NCBI RefSeq assembly: GCF_015645095.1
Contig: NZ_JADOTW010000001.1
Coordinates: forward strand, 142,452 to 206,451
DNA: 64,000 bases
Direction of reading: 5' to 3'
Origin: Halomonas sp. 328
Lineage (GTDB): Bacteria > Pseudomonadota > Gammaproteobacteria > Pseudomonadales > Halomonadaceae
The notes beneath the pieces were generated by a model. That model did not search any database. It was not told where the DNA came from and was given only the letters and a program-made list of their open reading frames with translations. Both the position numbers and the translations under genes were made by a program. Positions 34,746 through 42,843 of the stretch are shown one piece after another; position 1 is the first letter of the stretch; each line of letters opens with the position of its first letter.

Positions 34746-36857
34746 GTGTCGACCTGGCGACGCGCCTACCTGCCGCCACCGGCCCGTGCCCTGCGCTTCG
34801 CCACCAAGGCCACCCTGGCCATGCTGCTGGCCCTCTACGCGGCGCTATGGCTCGACCTGGAGCGCCCCTACTGGGCGCTGATCTCGGCCGCCTTCCTGCA
34901 ACTGCGCCCGCTCAGCGGCATGGTGATCGAGAAGGGGCTGAGCCAGCTGGCCGGCACCCTGGCCGGCTGCCTGGCCGGCATCGCCATCATGGCAGCCTTC
35001 GTGCAGGTGCCGCCGGCGGCCCTGGGCGCCCTGACGCTGTGGATCATGCTATGCACCTACGTGAGCTCGCTGCAGTCCAGCAATGCCGCCTATGGCTGCA
35101 TCATGGCCTCGGTGACCGCCATGCTGATCGTGGTGATCGCCGCCGCGGCGCCCCAGGCCCTGTTCAGCGTGGCCGTGGAGCGGCTCACCGAGCTGAGCCT
35201 GGGCGCCCTCTGCGCGACCCTGGTCAGCGCCCTGCTCTGGCCAGTACGGGTTCGCGATCACCTGATCGACCAGGCCGACAAGGTGCTGACCCAGGCCTTC
35301 ACCCATGCCGCCCAGCGCCTCGGCGACGCCGACCCCGCCACGCTCCAGGCCAGCCTGACCGCCGGCCTGATGCCCCTGACCGAACTGGAGCCCGACAGTC
35401 GCGCCGCCCGCTACGAGGATCCCGACGGCAGTGGGCGCATCCGCGCCAGCCGCCTCCTCACCCACCGCACCCTGCGCCTGATGGCGACCCTGCACGCCCT
35501 CCAGCAACTGCGCCGGGACGACCGGCTCCCCGACGAGGCCGCCTGTCACCCCCTGCTCGCCGAGGCCGCCGAGCAGTTCGCCGCCCTCGCCGAGGGCCCC
35601 CCATCCGGGGAAGCGGGCCGGGCCCGGCTCCAGGCGCTGCGCCATCGGGTGCTGAGTGCCCTCGAGGCGCTCGAGGCCACCGAGACCGAGGAGACCGAGG
35701 TGTCGCTGCCCCCGCCGGGAGACCTGGCTCAGCAGCGCCTGCTGATCGGCCTGCGCGAGGCCCTGGGTCACGCCCTGGTGATGCTCGATGCCCGGGCGGC
35801 CATCGCCGCGCCGGGGGGCCAGCGCCTGCATGGCTGCGCCCCGGCGCGCCATCGTGACCGCCTCAGCGCCCTGCTCAATGCCCTGCGGGCCGGCGGCGCC
35901 TTCGCCCTGCTGGCCGGATTCTGGCTGGCCACCGGCTGGGAAGGCGCCATGGGCGCGATGATGATCGCGACCCTGCTCTCGGCCCTGTTCGCCGGCTTCG
36001 AGCGTCCGGTCGGCGCCAGCGTGCTCTATCTGCAGGGGCTGCTGGCGGCCATTCCCAGTGCCCTGCTGTTCGGCCATGTGCTGCTCGCCCCCGCCAGTGG
36101 CTTCCCGCTGCTCGCCCTGTTGCTGCTCACCCCCCTCTTCCTGGGCCTGCTGGGCGCCGCCGAGCCCCGCCTGATGGGCCCCTGCCTGGCCTTCGTGATC
36201 GGCAATATCATCCTGATCATGCCCGGCAATGCCATGAGCTTCGCCGTGGACGACTTCGTCAATCGGGCCCTGGGCATGATCATCGGCGTTACCACGGTGG
36301 TGATGGGCTTCCGGCTCCTGCCCGGCCTGCCCACCGAGCGGCGCCGTCGACGCCTGATCCGCGCCACCGTCCATGACCTGCGGCGCCTCTACCGGCGCCC
36401 CTTGCATCAGGCGGAGGCGCGCTTCAGCGGCGCCATGGCGGATCGCCTGCTCGACCTGGCCCGCCACGACGAGGATCTGCCGGAAGCGCAGCGACACCTC
36501 TTCGCGCTGGGGCTCACCGGTCTCGACCTGGGCTATGCCGGCCTGCTGCTGCGCCGCCGCCTCGACGGCCTCGCGGCCCCCACGGTGGACGCCGCCAAGC
36601 GCCGCCTGTTCGCCGCCCTGGCCACGGCCTATGCCGCCAGCGCCGCGGGGCATCGGGACTCGCGGCTGGCGGCGGCCAGCACGGCACTGCTCGATGCCCT
36701 GGCCGACCACCCGAGGGTCTCGCCCCGGGAACGGCACCTGCTCGCGGGCCTGCTGCGCCGTCTCGACCTGGCGCTGGCCGAGACGGCGAGCCGCCACCCC
36801 GCTGCCGATCCCGCGCCCCGACTCGGCGTGGCCAGCGAACGCCCCGAGTCGGGGTGA
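34746..36857 (+). CDS. FUSC-family inner-membrane transporter (AaeB-like)
   Basis: 703 residues from GTG at 34746 (GGAG 8 nt upstream). Two membrane halves, about residues 20-165 and 375-530, each with several hydrophobic helices, separated and followed by soluble helical domains: the aromatic acid exporter/FUSC layout. FLQLRPLSGMVIEKGLSQL is typical of the first half. With the DUF1656 and HlyD proteins it should form an exporter for aromatic acids or similar weak acids, by analogy with AaeXAB; the substrate is unknown. No regulator is adjacent. Confidence 0.87.
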   Translation: MSTWRRAYLPPPARALRFATKATLAMLLALYAALWLDLERPYWALISAAFLQLRPLSGMVIEKGLSQLAGTLAGCLAGIAIMAAFVQVPPAALGALTLWIMLCTYVSSLQSSNAAYGCIMASVTAMLIVVIAAAAPQALFSVAVERLTELSLGALCATLVSALLWPVRVRDHLIDQADKVLTQAFTHAAQRLGDADPATLQASLTAGLMPLTELEPDSRAARYEDPDGSGRIRASRLLTHRTLRLMATLHALQQLRRDDRLPDEAACHPLLAEAAEQFAALAEGPPSGEAGRARLQALRHRVLSALEALEATETEETEVSLPPPGDLAQQRLLIGLREALGHALVMLDARAAIAAPGGQRLHGCAPARHRDRLSALLNALRAGGAFALLAGFWLATGWEGAMGAMMIATLLSALFAGFERPVGASVLYLQGLLAAIPSALLFGHVLLAPASGFPLLALLLLTPLFLGLLGAAEPRLMGPCLAFVIGNIILIMPGNAMSFAVDDFVNRALGMIIGVTTVVMGFRLLPGLPTERRRRRLIRATVHDLRRLYRRPLHQAEARFSGAMADRLLDLARHDEDLPEAQRHLFALGLTGLDLGYAGLLLRRRLDGLAAPTVDAAKRRLFAALATAYAASAAGHRDSRLAAASTALLDALADHPRVSPRERHLLAGLLRRLDLALAETASRHPAADPAPRLGVASERPESG

Positions 36858-36881
36858 TCGCGCGAAGCGGGTCAAAAAGTG

Positions 36882-36911
36882 TTGACGTATCAGGCCCTTG
36901 TTGAGTAGTAT
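36882..36911 (+). promoter_or_regulatory. sigma-70 promoter of tRNA-Met
   Basis: TTGACG (36882-36887), 18-bp spacer, TAGTAT (36906-36911), placing the start of transcription just before the mature tRNA at 36922. Confidence 0.75.
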
Positions 36912-36921
36912 ACGCGCCGTT

Positions 36922-36998
36922 GGCTACGTAGCTCAGCTGGTTAGAGCACATCACTCATAATGATGGGGTCCCCTGTTCGAATCAGGGCGTAGCCACCA
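36922..36998 (+). tRNA. tRNA-Met, elongator type (anticodon CAT)
   Basis: 77 nt including CCA. Acceptor stem GGCTACG/CGTAGCC, anticodon stem CATCA/TGATG around CTCATAA (anticodon CAT), T arm CCCTG-TTCGAAT-CAGGG. The fully paired first base pair (G-C) and close likeness to E. coli metT identify the elongator; initiator tRNAs have a C1-A72 mismatch. Confidence 0.95.
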
Positions 36999-37007
36999 AA
37001 GACACGA

Positions 37008-37047
37008 GAAAACGCCCGCCTGGTTCGCCAGGCGGGCGTTTTCGTTT
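37008..37047 (+). terminator. rho-independent terminator of tRNA-Met
   Basis: 16-bp perfect stem (37008-37023 with 37028-37043) closed by a TTCG tetraloop, with TTTTCGTTT at and after the 3' side. It starts 10 bp after the tRNA. Confidence 0.92.
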
Positions 37048-37079
37048 GGCCTCGAGCCGAGCCTCACGGACGAGGAACG

Positions 37080-37132
37080 GGGGCGCCAGGCGCCCCCGCT
37101 CGATTTACGCCGGCTTGTTTTACGCCGGCTTG
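37080..37132 (-). other. hairpin and 14-bp direct repeat after the aminopeptidase stop
   Basis: TTTACGCCGGCTTG occurs at 37104-37117 and again at 37119-37132. On the minus strand each copy reads CAAGCCGGCGTAAA, the second following the stop by only a few bases. A GGGGGCGCC/GGCGCCCCC hairpin at about 37078-37096 could terminate the minus-strand transcript, though without a T run. Confidence 0.5.
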
Positions 37133-37136
37133 GGCA

Positions 37137-38435
37137 TCACACCAGCTCGGCGCGATTGACGAAACCGGTCAGCACCCGGATCAACTGGTCGGCGTCGCGC
37201 ACCCCGCAGGTCTCGCGGATCGAGTGCATGCCCCACTGGGGTACCCCCACGTCCAGGGTCGGCACGCCGAGTTCGCTGGCGGTGATCGGGCCGATGGTGC
37301 TGCCGCAGCCCATGTCGGCGCGGGTCACGAAGGTCTGCACCGGCACCCCCGCCGCCTGGCAGAGGTCGCGGAACATCGCCGCGGTGGCGCTATTGGTGGC
37401 GTAGCGCTGGTTGGCATTGACCTTGATCACCGGCCCGCCGTTGATCGCCGGGCCATGGCCGGCGTCATGCTTGTCGGCGAAGTTGGGGTGCAGGGCATGG
37501 GCGTTGTCGCAGGAGATCATCCGCGAGGCCTGGATCAGGCGGATAAAGCCCTCGTCGCCGCCCTCCCCCAACTGGCCATTGAGGCGCCGCAGCACGTCTT
37601 CCAGGAAGGGCCCCTGGGCGCCGCAGGCGCTGGCGCTGCCCACCTCTTCGTGATCGGTGGCCACCAGCACGGCGCCCTGCTCGCCATCCGAGGCCAGCAG
37701 CGCCTCCAGGCCGATAAAGCAGGAGAGCAGGTTGTCCAGGCGGGCACTGGCGATCAGCTCGCCCTCCACGCCGACCCGGGCCGGCGGCTGGGTGTCATAC
37801 AGGGCCAGCTCGAAATCGAGCAGCGACACCCCCTCCAGGCCATGCTGCTCGTAGAGCCAGCGCTTGATCAGCGCCTCGAAGTCCGTCGCCTGGCCACCCT
37901 GCAGCAGCACCGGCGCCATCTCGGTCTGGGGGTTGATGGCGCGGCCGTTGTTGGCCTCGCGGTCCAGGTGGATGGCCAGGCTGGGCACCATGGCCACCGG
38001 CCGCGGCACGTTGAGCAGGACCCCCTGGATGCGTCCGTCGTCGCGGCGCAGATGCACCCGCCCGGCCAGGCCCAGGTCGCGGTCGAACCAGGGTGCCAGC
38101 AGCGCCCCGCCGTAGACCTCGATGCCGAGCTGCAACCAGCCATGGGCGGTCTTGGCGGCGTTGGGCTTGAGGCGCAGGCCGGGGCTATCGGTATGGGCGC
38201 CGATCATGCGCAGGTCGGCCAAGGGCCCCCGGGGCAGCTGCAGGGCGATGATCGAGGAGTCGTTGCGGGTCACATAGACCTTCTCCCCCGGGCTCAGCCG
38301 CCAGCCGGCCGTCTCGTCCAGGCGACGGTAACCGGCCTGCTCCAGGCGCTGCGCCATATTGGCGACCGCGTGCCAGGGAGTCGGGGAACGCTGCAGGAAG
38401 CCGAGCAGGCGCTCGAGGGTAGGCAAATGGGGCAT
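37137..38435 (-). CDS. apeB: M18-family aminopeptidase
   Basis: 432 residues from the ATG at 38435 (GAGGA upstream); a longer frame to 38471 lacks a ribosome binding site. Metal ligands of the M18 family are visible: [27 protein letters not shown] and [10 protein letters not shown]. It forms a large tetrahedral cytoplasmic complex in the family and removes N-terminal residues, often acidic ones, with two zinc ions. It is convergent with tRNA-Met and divergent from prc. The name apeB is by family resemblance; the exact specificity is not shown. Confidence 0.88.
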   Translation of the reverse strand: MPHLPTLERLLGFLQRSPTPWHAVANMAQRLEQAGYRRLDETAGWRLSPGEKVYVTRNDSSIIALQLPRGPLADLRMIGAHTDSPGLRLKPNAAKTAHGWLQLGIEVYGGALLAPWFDRDLGLAGRVHLRRDDGRIQGVLLNVPRPVAMVPSLAIHLDREANNGRAINPQTEMAPVLLQGGQATDFEALIKRWLYEQHGLEGVSLLDFELALYDTQPPARVGVEGELIASARLDNLLSCFIGLEALLASDGEQGAVLVATDHEEVGSASACGAQGPFLEDVLRRLNGQLGEGGDEGFIRLIQASRMISCDNAHALHPNFADKHDAGHGPAINGGPVIKVNANQRYATNSATAAMFRDLCQAAGVPVQTFVTRADMGCGSTIGPITASELGVPTLDVGVPQWGMHSIRETCGVRDADQLIRVLTGFVNRAELV

Positions 38436-38568
38436 GGGGATCCTCGCAGAAGGGTCTGTGTCTGGCGACAAGGGCTGCTACAATGCCGGTTCGGTCGGTG
38501 CAACCCTACGGCCGCATGCGTGTCTTCTAAGGATGGGAAGTGTACATGAATTCGGGAGTGCTTCATTG

Positions 38569-40644
38569 ATGAGCCTGACTGTCGCCCTACGGCGTTTGAC
38601 GGTCCTGGCGCTGACCCTGGCATTCAGCGCCTCGACCCTCGCCACCCCAGAACCCACCGATGCCCAGCGTCAGGCCGCCGCCGAGGTCGCCGAATCGCTA
38701 CGCTACAGTCATTATGCCGACGTGAGCCTGGGCAACCAGTGGTCCCGCCAGGCCTTCCAGCGCTTCCTCGATATCCTCGACTCCCAGCGGGCCTACCTGC
38801 TGGAGAGTGACGTGGCCGAGTTTCGCCATCTCGAGACGCGCATGGACGACGTGCTCTACGACGGCGAGCTGGAAGCCATCTATGCGCTCTATGACCGCTA
38901 TCAGGAGCGCCTGGAGCAGCGCCTCGAGTGGATCCTGGCGCGCCTCGAGGCGGGTCTCGACTTCACCTTCGAGAGCGACGATCGCCTGGAGATCGACCGG
39001 GACGAGGCGCCCTGGGCGAGGAGCGAGGCGGAACTCGACGAGCTGTGGCGCAAGCGCCTCAAGAACGCCGCCCTGACCCAGCTGCTGGCCGGCCAGGACG
39101 AAGCGCAGATGCACGACAACCTGCACCAGCGTTATGAGGGGCAGCTCAATCGCCTGCGCCAGACCAACGGCGACGACGTCTTCGGCCTCTTCATGGCGGC
39201 GGTGACCAGCACCATCGACCCCCATACCGAGTACTTCTCGCCGCGCCAGGGGGAATCCTTCGATATCCAGATGCGCCTCTCCCTGGAGGGCATCGGTGCC
39301 CTGCTCCAGGCCGAGGGCGAGTACGTCAAGGTCTCCAGCCTGGTGCCCGGTGGCCCCGCCGACAAGTCCGGCCTGCTGGCCCCGGCGGATCGCATCATCG
39401 CCGTGGGTCAGGGCGATGATGACGAGGGCGAGATGGTCAATGTGGTCGGCATGCGTCTGGATGAGGTCGTGGACATGATTCGCGGCCCCAAGGGCTCGGT
39501 GGTCCGCCTCGACGTGGTGCCCGCCCAGGCGGTGGACATGACCCGCTCGCGGATCATCGAGATCACCCGCGATACCGTGGCCCTGGAGGATCAGGCCGCC
39601 AGCCGCGAGATCATCGAGCTGAGACGGGATGGCGAGCCGCATCGCATCGGCGTGATCAGGATTCCCACCTTCTACGTGGACTTCGACGCCTGGCAGGCCG
39701 GCGAGAGCAATTACCGCAGCACCACCCGCGACGTGGCTCGCCTGGTTCGGGAACTCAAGGACGAGGGGGTCGACGGCATCGTCCTGGACTTGCGCAACAA
39801 CGGCGGCGGCGCCCTCCACGAGGCCAACTCCCTGATCGGCCTGTTTATCGACCGGGGGCCCACGGTGCAGGTGCGCGATGCCCGCGGGCGCATCAGCCTC
39901 TACGGCGACACCGAGAGCGGCACCCTCTATGACGGCCCTCTGGCGGTGCTGGTCAACCGCCTCTCCGCCTCCGCCTCGGAGATCTTCGCCGGCGCCATCC
40001 AGGACTATGGCCGCGGCCTGGTACTCGGCAACCGCACCTTCGGCAAAGGCACGGTGCAGACCCTCAACGACCTGAGCCACGGCCAGATCAAGCTGACCCG
40101 AGCCAAGTTCTACCGCATCTCCGGGGAGAGCACCCAGCACCGCGGCGTGGACCCCGATATCCTCTTCCCCAGCCTGATCGACCCGGAAGTGATCGGCGAG
40201 AGCAGCCTCGACAACGCCCTGGTCTGGGATCAGGTGCGTGCCGTCCAGTACCGCAACTATGGCGAGCCCTGGCGCTTTATCGAGGCGCTGCGCGCCGGCC
40301 ACCAGGAGCGCATCGGCGAGCACCCCAACTTCATCTACCTGCAGAGCCAGGCGGAGCTGGCCCGGGAGCTGCGCGAGCACCAGACCAGCGTCAGCCTCAA
40401 CCGGGAGCGGCGCCAGCAGGAACTGGAGGCGCAGGAGGCCCGCCAGCTGGCCCTGGAGAATGCCCGCCGCGAGGCCCTGGGCCTGGAACTACTGGAGGAC
40501 TGGGTGGATGCCCGCGGCAATGACGAGGAAGACGATACCCCGGTGGATCGAGCCGAGGTGGAGGAGTCCGCCGAGATCCTCCTCGACTATGCCCTGCTGA
40601 TGACCCGGGGCGGCGAGGCCCGGCTAAGCCATAACGACCGTTGA
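38569..40644 (+). CDS. prc: tail-specific (C-terminal processing) periplasmic protease
   Basis: 691 residues from ATG at 38569, with a signal peptide ending near residue 22 (SASTLATPEP). Order: helical N-terminal domain, PDZ domain (about 245-330), S41 protease domain with the nucleophile serine in RLSASASEIFAG (about residue 468) and general-base lysine in FGKGTVQTL (about 493), then a C-terminal helical domain with DUF3340 character. Prc trims penicillin-binding protein 3 and degrades tagged proteins in the periplasm. A TTG three bases upstream is a possible alternative start. A 7-codon ORF (38546-38569) overlaps the start as TGATG and may couple translation. Confidence 0.93.
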   Translation: MSLTVALRRLTVLALTLAFSASTLATPEPTDAQRQAAAEVAESLRYSHYADVSLGNQWSRQAFQRFLDILDSQRAYLLESDVAEFRHLETRMDDVLYDGELEAIYALYDRYQERLEQRLEWILARLEAGLDFTFESDDRLEIDRDEAPWARSEAELDELWRKRLKNAALTQLLAGQDEAQMHDNLHQRYEGQLNRLRQTNGDDVFGLFMAAVTSTIDPHTEYFSPRQGESFDIQMRLSLEGIGALLQAEGEYVKVSSLVPGGPADKSGLLAPADRIIAVGQGDDDEGEMVNVVGMRLDEVVDMIRGPKGSVVRLDVVPAQAVDMTRSRIIEITRDTVALEDQAASREIIELRRDGEPHRIGVIRIPTFYVDFDAWQAGESNYRSTTRDVARLVRELKDEGVDGIVLDLRNNGGGALHEANSLIGLFIDRGPTVQVRDARGRISLYGDTESGTLYDGPLAVLVNRLSASASEIFAGAIQDYGRGLVLGNRTFGKGTVQTLNDLSHGQIKLTRAKFYRISGESTQHRGVDPDILFPSLIDPEVIGESSLDNALVWDQVRAVQYRNYGEPWRFIEALRAGHQERIGEHPNFIYLQSQAELARELREHQTSVSLNRERRQQELEAQEARQLALENARREALGLELLEDWVDARGNDEEDDTPVDRAEVEESAEILLDYALLMTRGGEARLSHNDR

Positions 40645-40650
40645 CCCCCA

Positions 40651-40683
40651 CCGCGGGCCCCGACCGGGGCCCGCGGCGTTTCT
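40651..40683 (+). terminator. terminator after prc
   Basis: Stem CCGCGGGCCCCG (40651-40662) with CGGGGCCCGCGG (40665-40676), then CGTTTCT. Seven bases after the prc stop. Confidence 0.65.
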
Positions 40684-40692
40684 GGCCGACAT

Positions 40693-40718
40693 AAAAAACC
40701 CGCTGCCGAGGCAGCGGG
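40693..40718 (-). terminator. rho-independent terminator of fliA (end of the flagellar block)
   Basis: On the minus strand CCCGCTGC, 4-nt loop, GCAGCGGG, then TTTTTT. About 60 bp after the fliA stop. Confidence 0.88.
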
Positions 40719-40776
40719 AGGTCTAGGGAAATCGTGGGCCAGCGGCCCGATGGTGTAGCGCCCTGCGACGCCATGC

Positions 40777-41475
40777 CTACTCTTCGGCGAGACGTGCTCT
40801 TAAGCGGCCGATGGCCTGGCTATGCAGCTGGCAGACCCGGGATTCGGTGACGCCAAGGACGGCGCCGATCTCCTTGAGGTTGAGTTCCTCTTGATAATAG
40901 AGCGCCATCAGCAGCTTCTCCCGCTCCGGCAGGGCCTCGATGCCCGCCACCAGGCGCTCGCGTCGCTCGCCGCCCAGCAGGGCCAGGAAGGGCGAGGCGC
41001 CCTCCTCCTCGGCGCTGGGCTCCTGGCCCTCCGCCACCAGTTCCTCGAAGGGCAGCAGGTGGCCGTTGTTGGTGTCCCCCAGCAGCTGGTGGTAGATGTC
41101 GAGATCGATCTCCAGGTCCTCGGCGATCTCGCGCTCCTCCGGGGGACGCCCCAACTGCTGCTCCAGGCGCCGGATACTGGCGTCCAGGGCCCGGGCATTG
41201 CGCCGCACGCTGCGCGGCAGCCAGTCGCGGCTACGCAGCTCGTCGATCATGGCGCCGCGAATTCGCTGGCTGGCGAAGGTGGTAAAAGTGGCCCCCGCCG
41301 AGGCGTCATAGCGCCCCATGGCGTCCAGCAGCCCCATCATTCCCGCCTGGATAAGATCATCCAGCTCGATGCCCGCCGGCAGCCGTACCTGCAGGGCCAG
41401 GGCCTGACGCCTTACCACCGGCAGATACTGCTCGACGAGTGCACCCTGATCGATCTTGCCCTGTGCCGTGTACAT
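40777..41475 (-). CDS. fliA: RNA polymerase sigma factor for flagellar operons (sigma-28)
   Basis: 232 residues from ATG at 41475 (GAGGCGAGGC upstream); the longer frame to 41505 is less likely. Region 2 (DLIQAGMMGLLDAMGRYD, FTTFASQRIRGAMIDELR) and region 4 (LPEREKLLMALYYQEELNLKEIG, VCQLHSQAIGRLR) are intact; sigma-1.1 is absent as in all sigma-28 proteins. It drives late flagellar and chemotaxis genes, such as the promoter at 62441-62467 here. Last gene of the minus-strand flagellar block. Confidence 0.94.
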   Translation of the reverse strand: MYTAQGKIDQGALVEQYLPVVRRQALALQVRLPAGIELDDLIQAGMMGLLDAMGRYDASAGATFTTFASQRIRGAMIDELRSRDWLPRSVRRNARALDASIRRLEQQLGRPPEEREIAEDLEIDLDIYHQLLGDTNNGHLLPFEELVAEGQEPSAEEEGASPFLALLGGERRERLVAGIEALPEREKLLMALYYQEELNLKEIGAVLGVTESRVCQLHSQAIGRLRARLAEE

Positions 41476-41506
41476 GCCTCGCCTCGAACTGGAAGGTCGT
41501 TTCACC

Positions 41507-41525
41507 CGGTCGACGGAGTCGACCG
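41507..41525. promoter_or_regulatory. palindrome in the fliA leader
   Basis: CGGTCGAC-GGA-GTCGACCG, perfect 8-bp stem, 32 bp upstream of the fliA start codon. Candidate operator or leader hairpin. An AT-rich TATTATT (41534-41541) next to it may hold a -10 for fliA. Confidence 0.4.
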
Positions 41526-41616
41526 ACCCTCTCCTATTATTGGGGTCCAGTCGCCGCGGGAAGGCGGGAATAGGCGTCGAATCCGCGGGCTATTCGCGGC
41601 AACTCATCGCCGCGTC

Positions 41617-42006
41617 TCAGCGATAGTCGATGATCAACTGGATACCCCCCAGACTCAGGGCCCCACGCTGCCCCTCGGGAAGCCGGCCATGGAGCCGCAG
41701 TGGGCGGTCCGCCGGTGCCCCGGCCAGCCCCTCGCTGATGCCGCGGGGCCCGGTCAGCGGCATGCAGCGCTCGGCCTGACAGAGACGCAGGGGCGGCAAC
41801 GCGCCCACCGGCGACTCGAGGCGCCAGCGCACCCGAGTGATCTCGGCCCCCGACGCCACCCCGGGGGGCGCCTGGATCGGCGCCGAGACCGTATCGCGAC
41901 CGACGACACTGAGCCGCAGCGGCGGTGGCTCGGCGACCCAGCTGCCGGCGGCGACGGCCTGGCCGGCGAGAAGCAGGAGGAACAGCGCCACCGGCCAGCG
42001 CCTCAT
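41617..42006 (-). CDS. flhE: flagellar protein FlhE
   Basis: 129 residues with a signal peptide (MRRWPVALFLLLLAGQAVA). The mature part aligns by eye with enterobacterial FlhE: TRVRWRLESP, a cysteine pair in LRLCQAERCMPLTG, then a C-terminal GGIQLIIDYR corresponding to the NQVIVNYR end. FlhE is a periplasmic protein that limits proton leak through the flagellar export apparatus and affects swarming. Its start overlaps the flhG-like stop by 4 bp (ATGA). In Enterobacteriaceae flhE directly follows flhA; here flhF and the flhG-like gene intervene. Confidence 0.82.
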   Translation of the reverse strand: MRRWPVALFLLLLAGQAVAAGSWVAEPPPLRLSVVGRDTVSAPIQAPPGVASGAEITRVRWRLESPVGALPPLRLCQAERCMPLTGPRGISEGLAGAPADRPLRLHGRLPEGQRGALSLGGIQLIIDYR

Positions 42007-42821
42007 GGGGTGATCACCAGCAACTCGATACCCAGCCCCTCGGCCACCCCGGCGAGGTTATCCGCCAGGCCGCGCCGCGAGCGCAGCCCCGGCACCAGCA
42101 ACAACAGGCGCCGGGGCCCGGGCTGGCGGCTCAGGGCCCTCAGCAACCGATAGCCGCGACGGAAGGCCTCGGGACCCGGCGTGACCCAGAGCGCCCAGTA
42201 GCCGCTGGCGGGATGACGCGACACCGCCTCCAGGGCCACCGGTGTGACCTCCCAGTCGTCGGGCCGCCCCACCCAGCGCTGGCCCCGGCCGGCCCAGGTG
42301 GCCAGCAGCCGTCGGGCCCTGGGCGGCTCATCAGCGGCGAGCCCCAACACCCGCAGTCGACGCTGCGCCTGGAGCCGCGGCCTCGCGGCCGGCCTCCCGC
42401 CGGGAGATACCCGATCGCGGGGCTGGCCCTGGGCCGGGCTCGACGGGGGTGCTGTCACGCCCCCCTCTGCCGCGACCGGCTCCCCCCGGCCGCTCGCTGC
42501 CAGGGCTCGCTCCTCCCGGGCGATCTCGACCAGTGCCCTGGCGATCGCCGTTTCCCGGTCGTCCGCCGCCTCGCCCACGATGCCCGCCGTGACCTCCTCG
42601 GCAGGCGTCGCGGGCCGGGGCTTCGACGTCTCGGCCGCTTCGGCGAGCGCCATCTCCCTCAGCGTCCTGGCGATGGCGGTCTCCCGATCGTCCGTAGCGT
42701 CGCCCTCGACGGAGCGCCGCGCCTCATCCGTCGCCATGGCATGCGGCTCTTGGCCATCCTCGGCACCGCGTCCCTGGGCCTCGGCCCAGCGTCTCAGCCC
42801 CTGGGCCTGATCGGCGCTCAT
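42003..42821 (-). CDS. degenerate FlhG-like protein without an ATPase P-loop
   Basis: 272 residues, AAGGAG upstream of the ATG. It occupies the flhG (fleN) slot between flhF and flhE/fliA. The N-terminus MSADQAQGLRRW carries the DQAxxLR motif by which FlhG proteins stimulate the FlhF GTPase. Residues ~20-140 are low-complexity and contain a duplicated segment (DDRETAIARTLREMA and DDRETAIARALVEIA, 43 codons apart). The C-terminal ~120 residues look like the second half of a MinD fold (ALWVTPGPEAFRRGYRLLRA, then RRLLLLVPGLRSRRGLADNL). No KGGVGKT P-loop or DxD motif is visible, so ATP hydrolysis is unlikely. The frame is intact and coupled to flhE, so it is probably functional. Homology is inferred by eye. 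Confidence 0.65.
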   Translation of the reverse strand: MSADQAQGLRRWAEAQGRGAEDGQEPHAMATDEARRSVEGDATDDRETAIARTLREMALAEAAETSKPRPATPAEEVTAGIVGEAADDRETAIARALVEIAREERALAASGRGEPVAAEGGVTAPPSSPAQGQPRDRVSPGGRPAARPRLQAQRRLRVLGLAADEPPRARRLLATWAGRGQRWVGRPDDWEVTPVALEAVSRHPASGYWALWVTPGPEAFRRGYRLLRALSRQPGPRRLLLLVPGLRSRRGLADNLAGVAEGLGIELLVITP

Positions 42822-42843
42822 GCTCCTTGCTCCTCGATACGGC

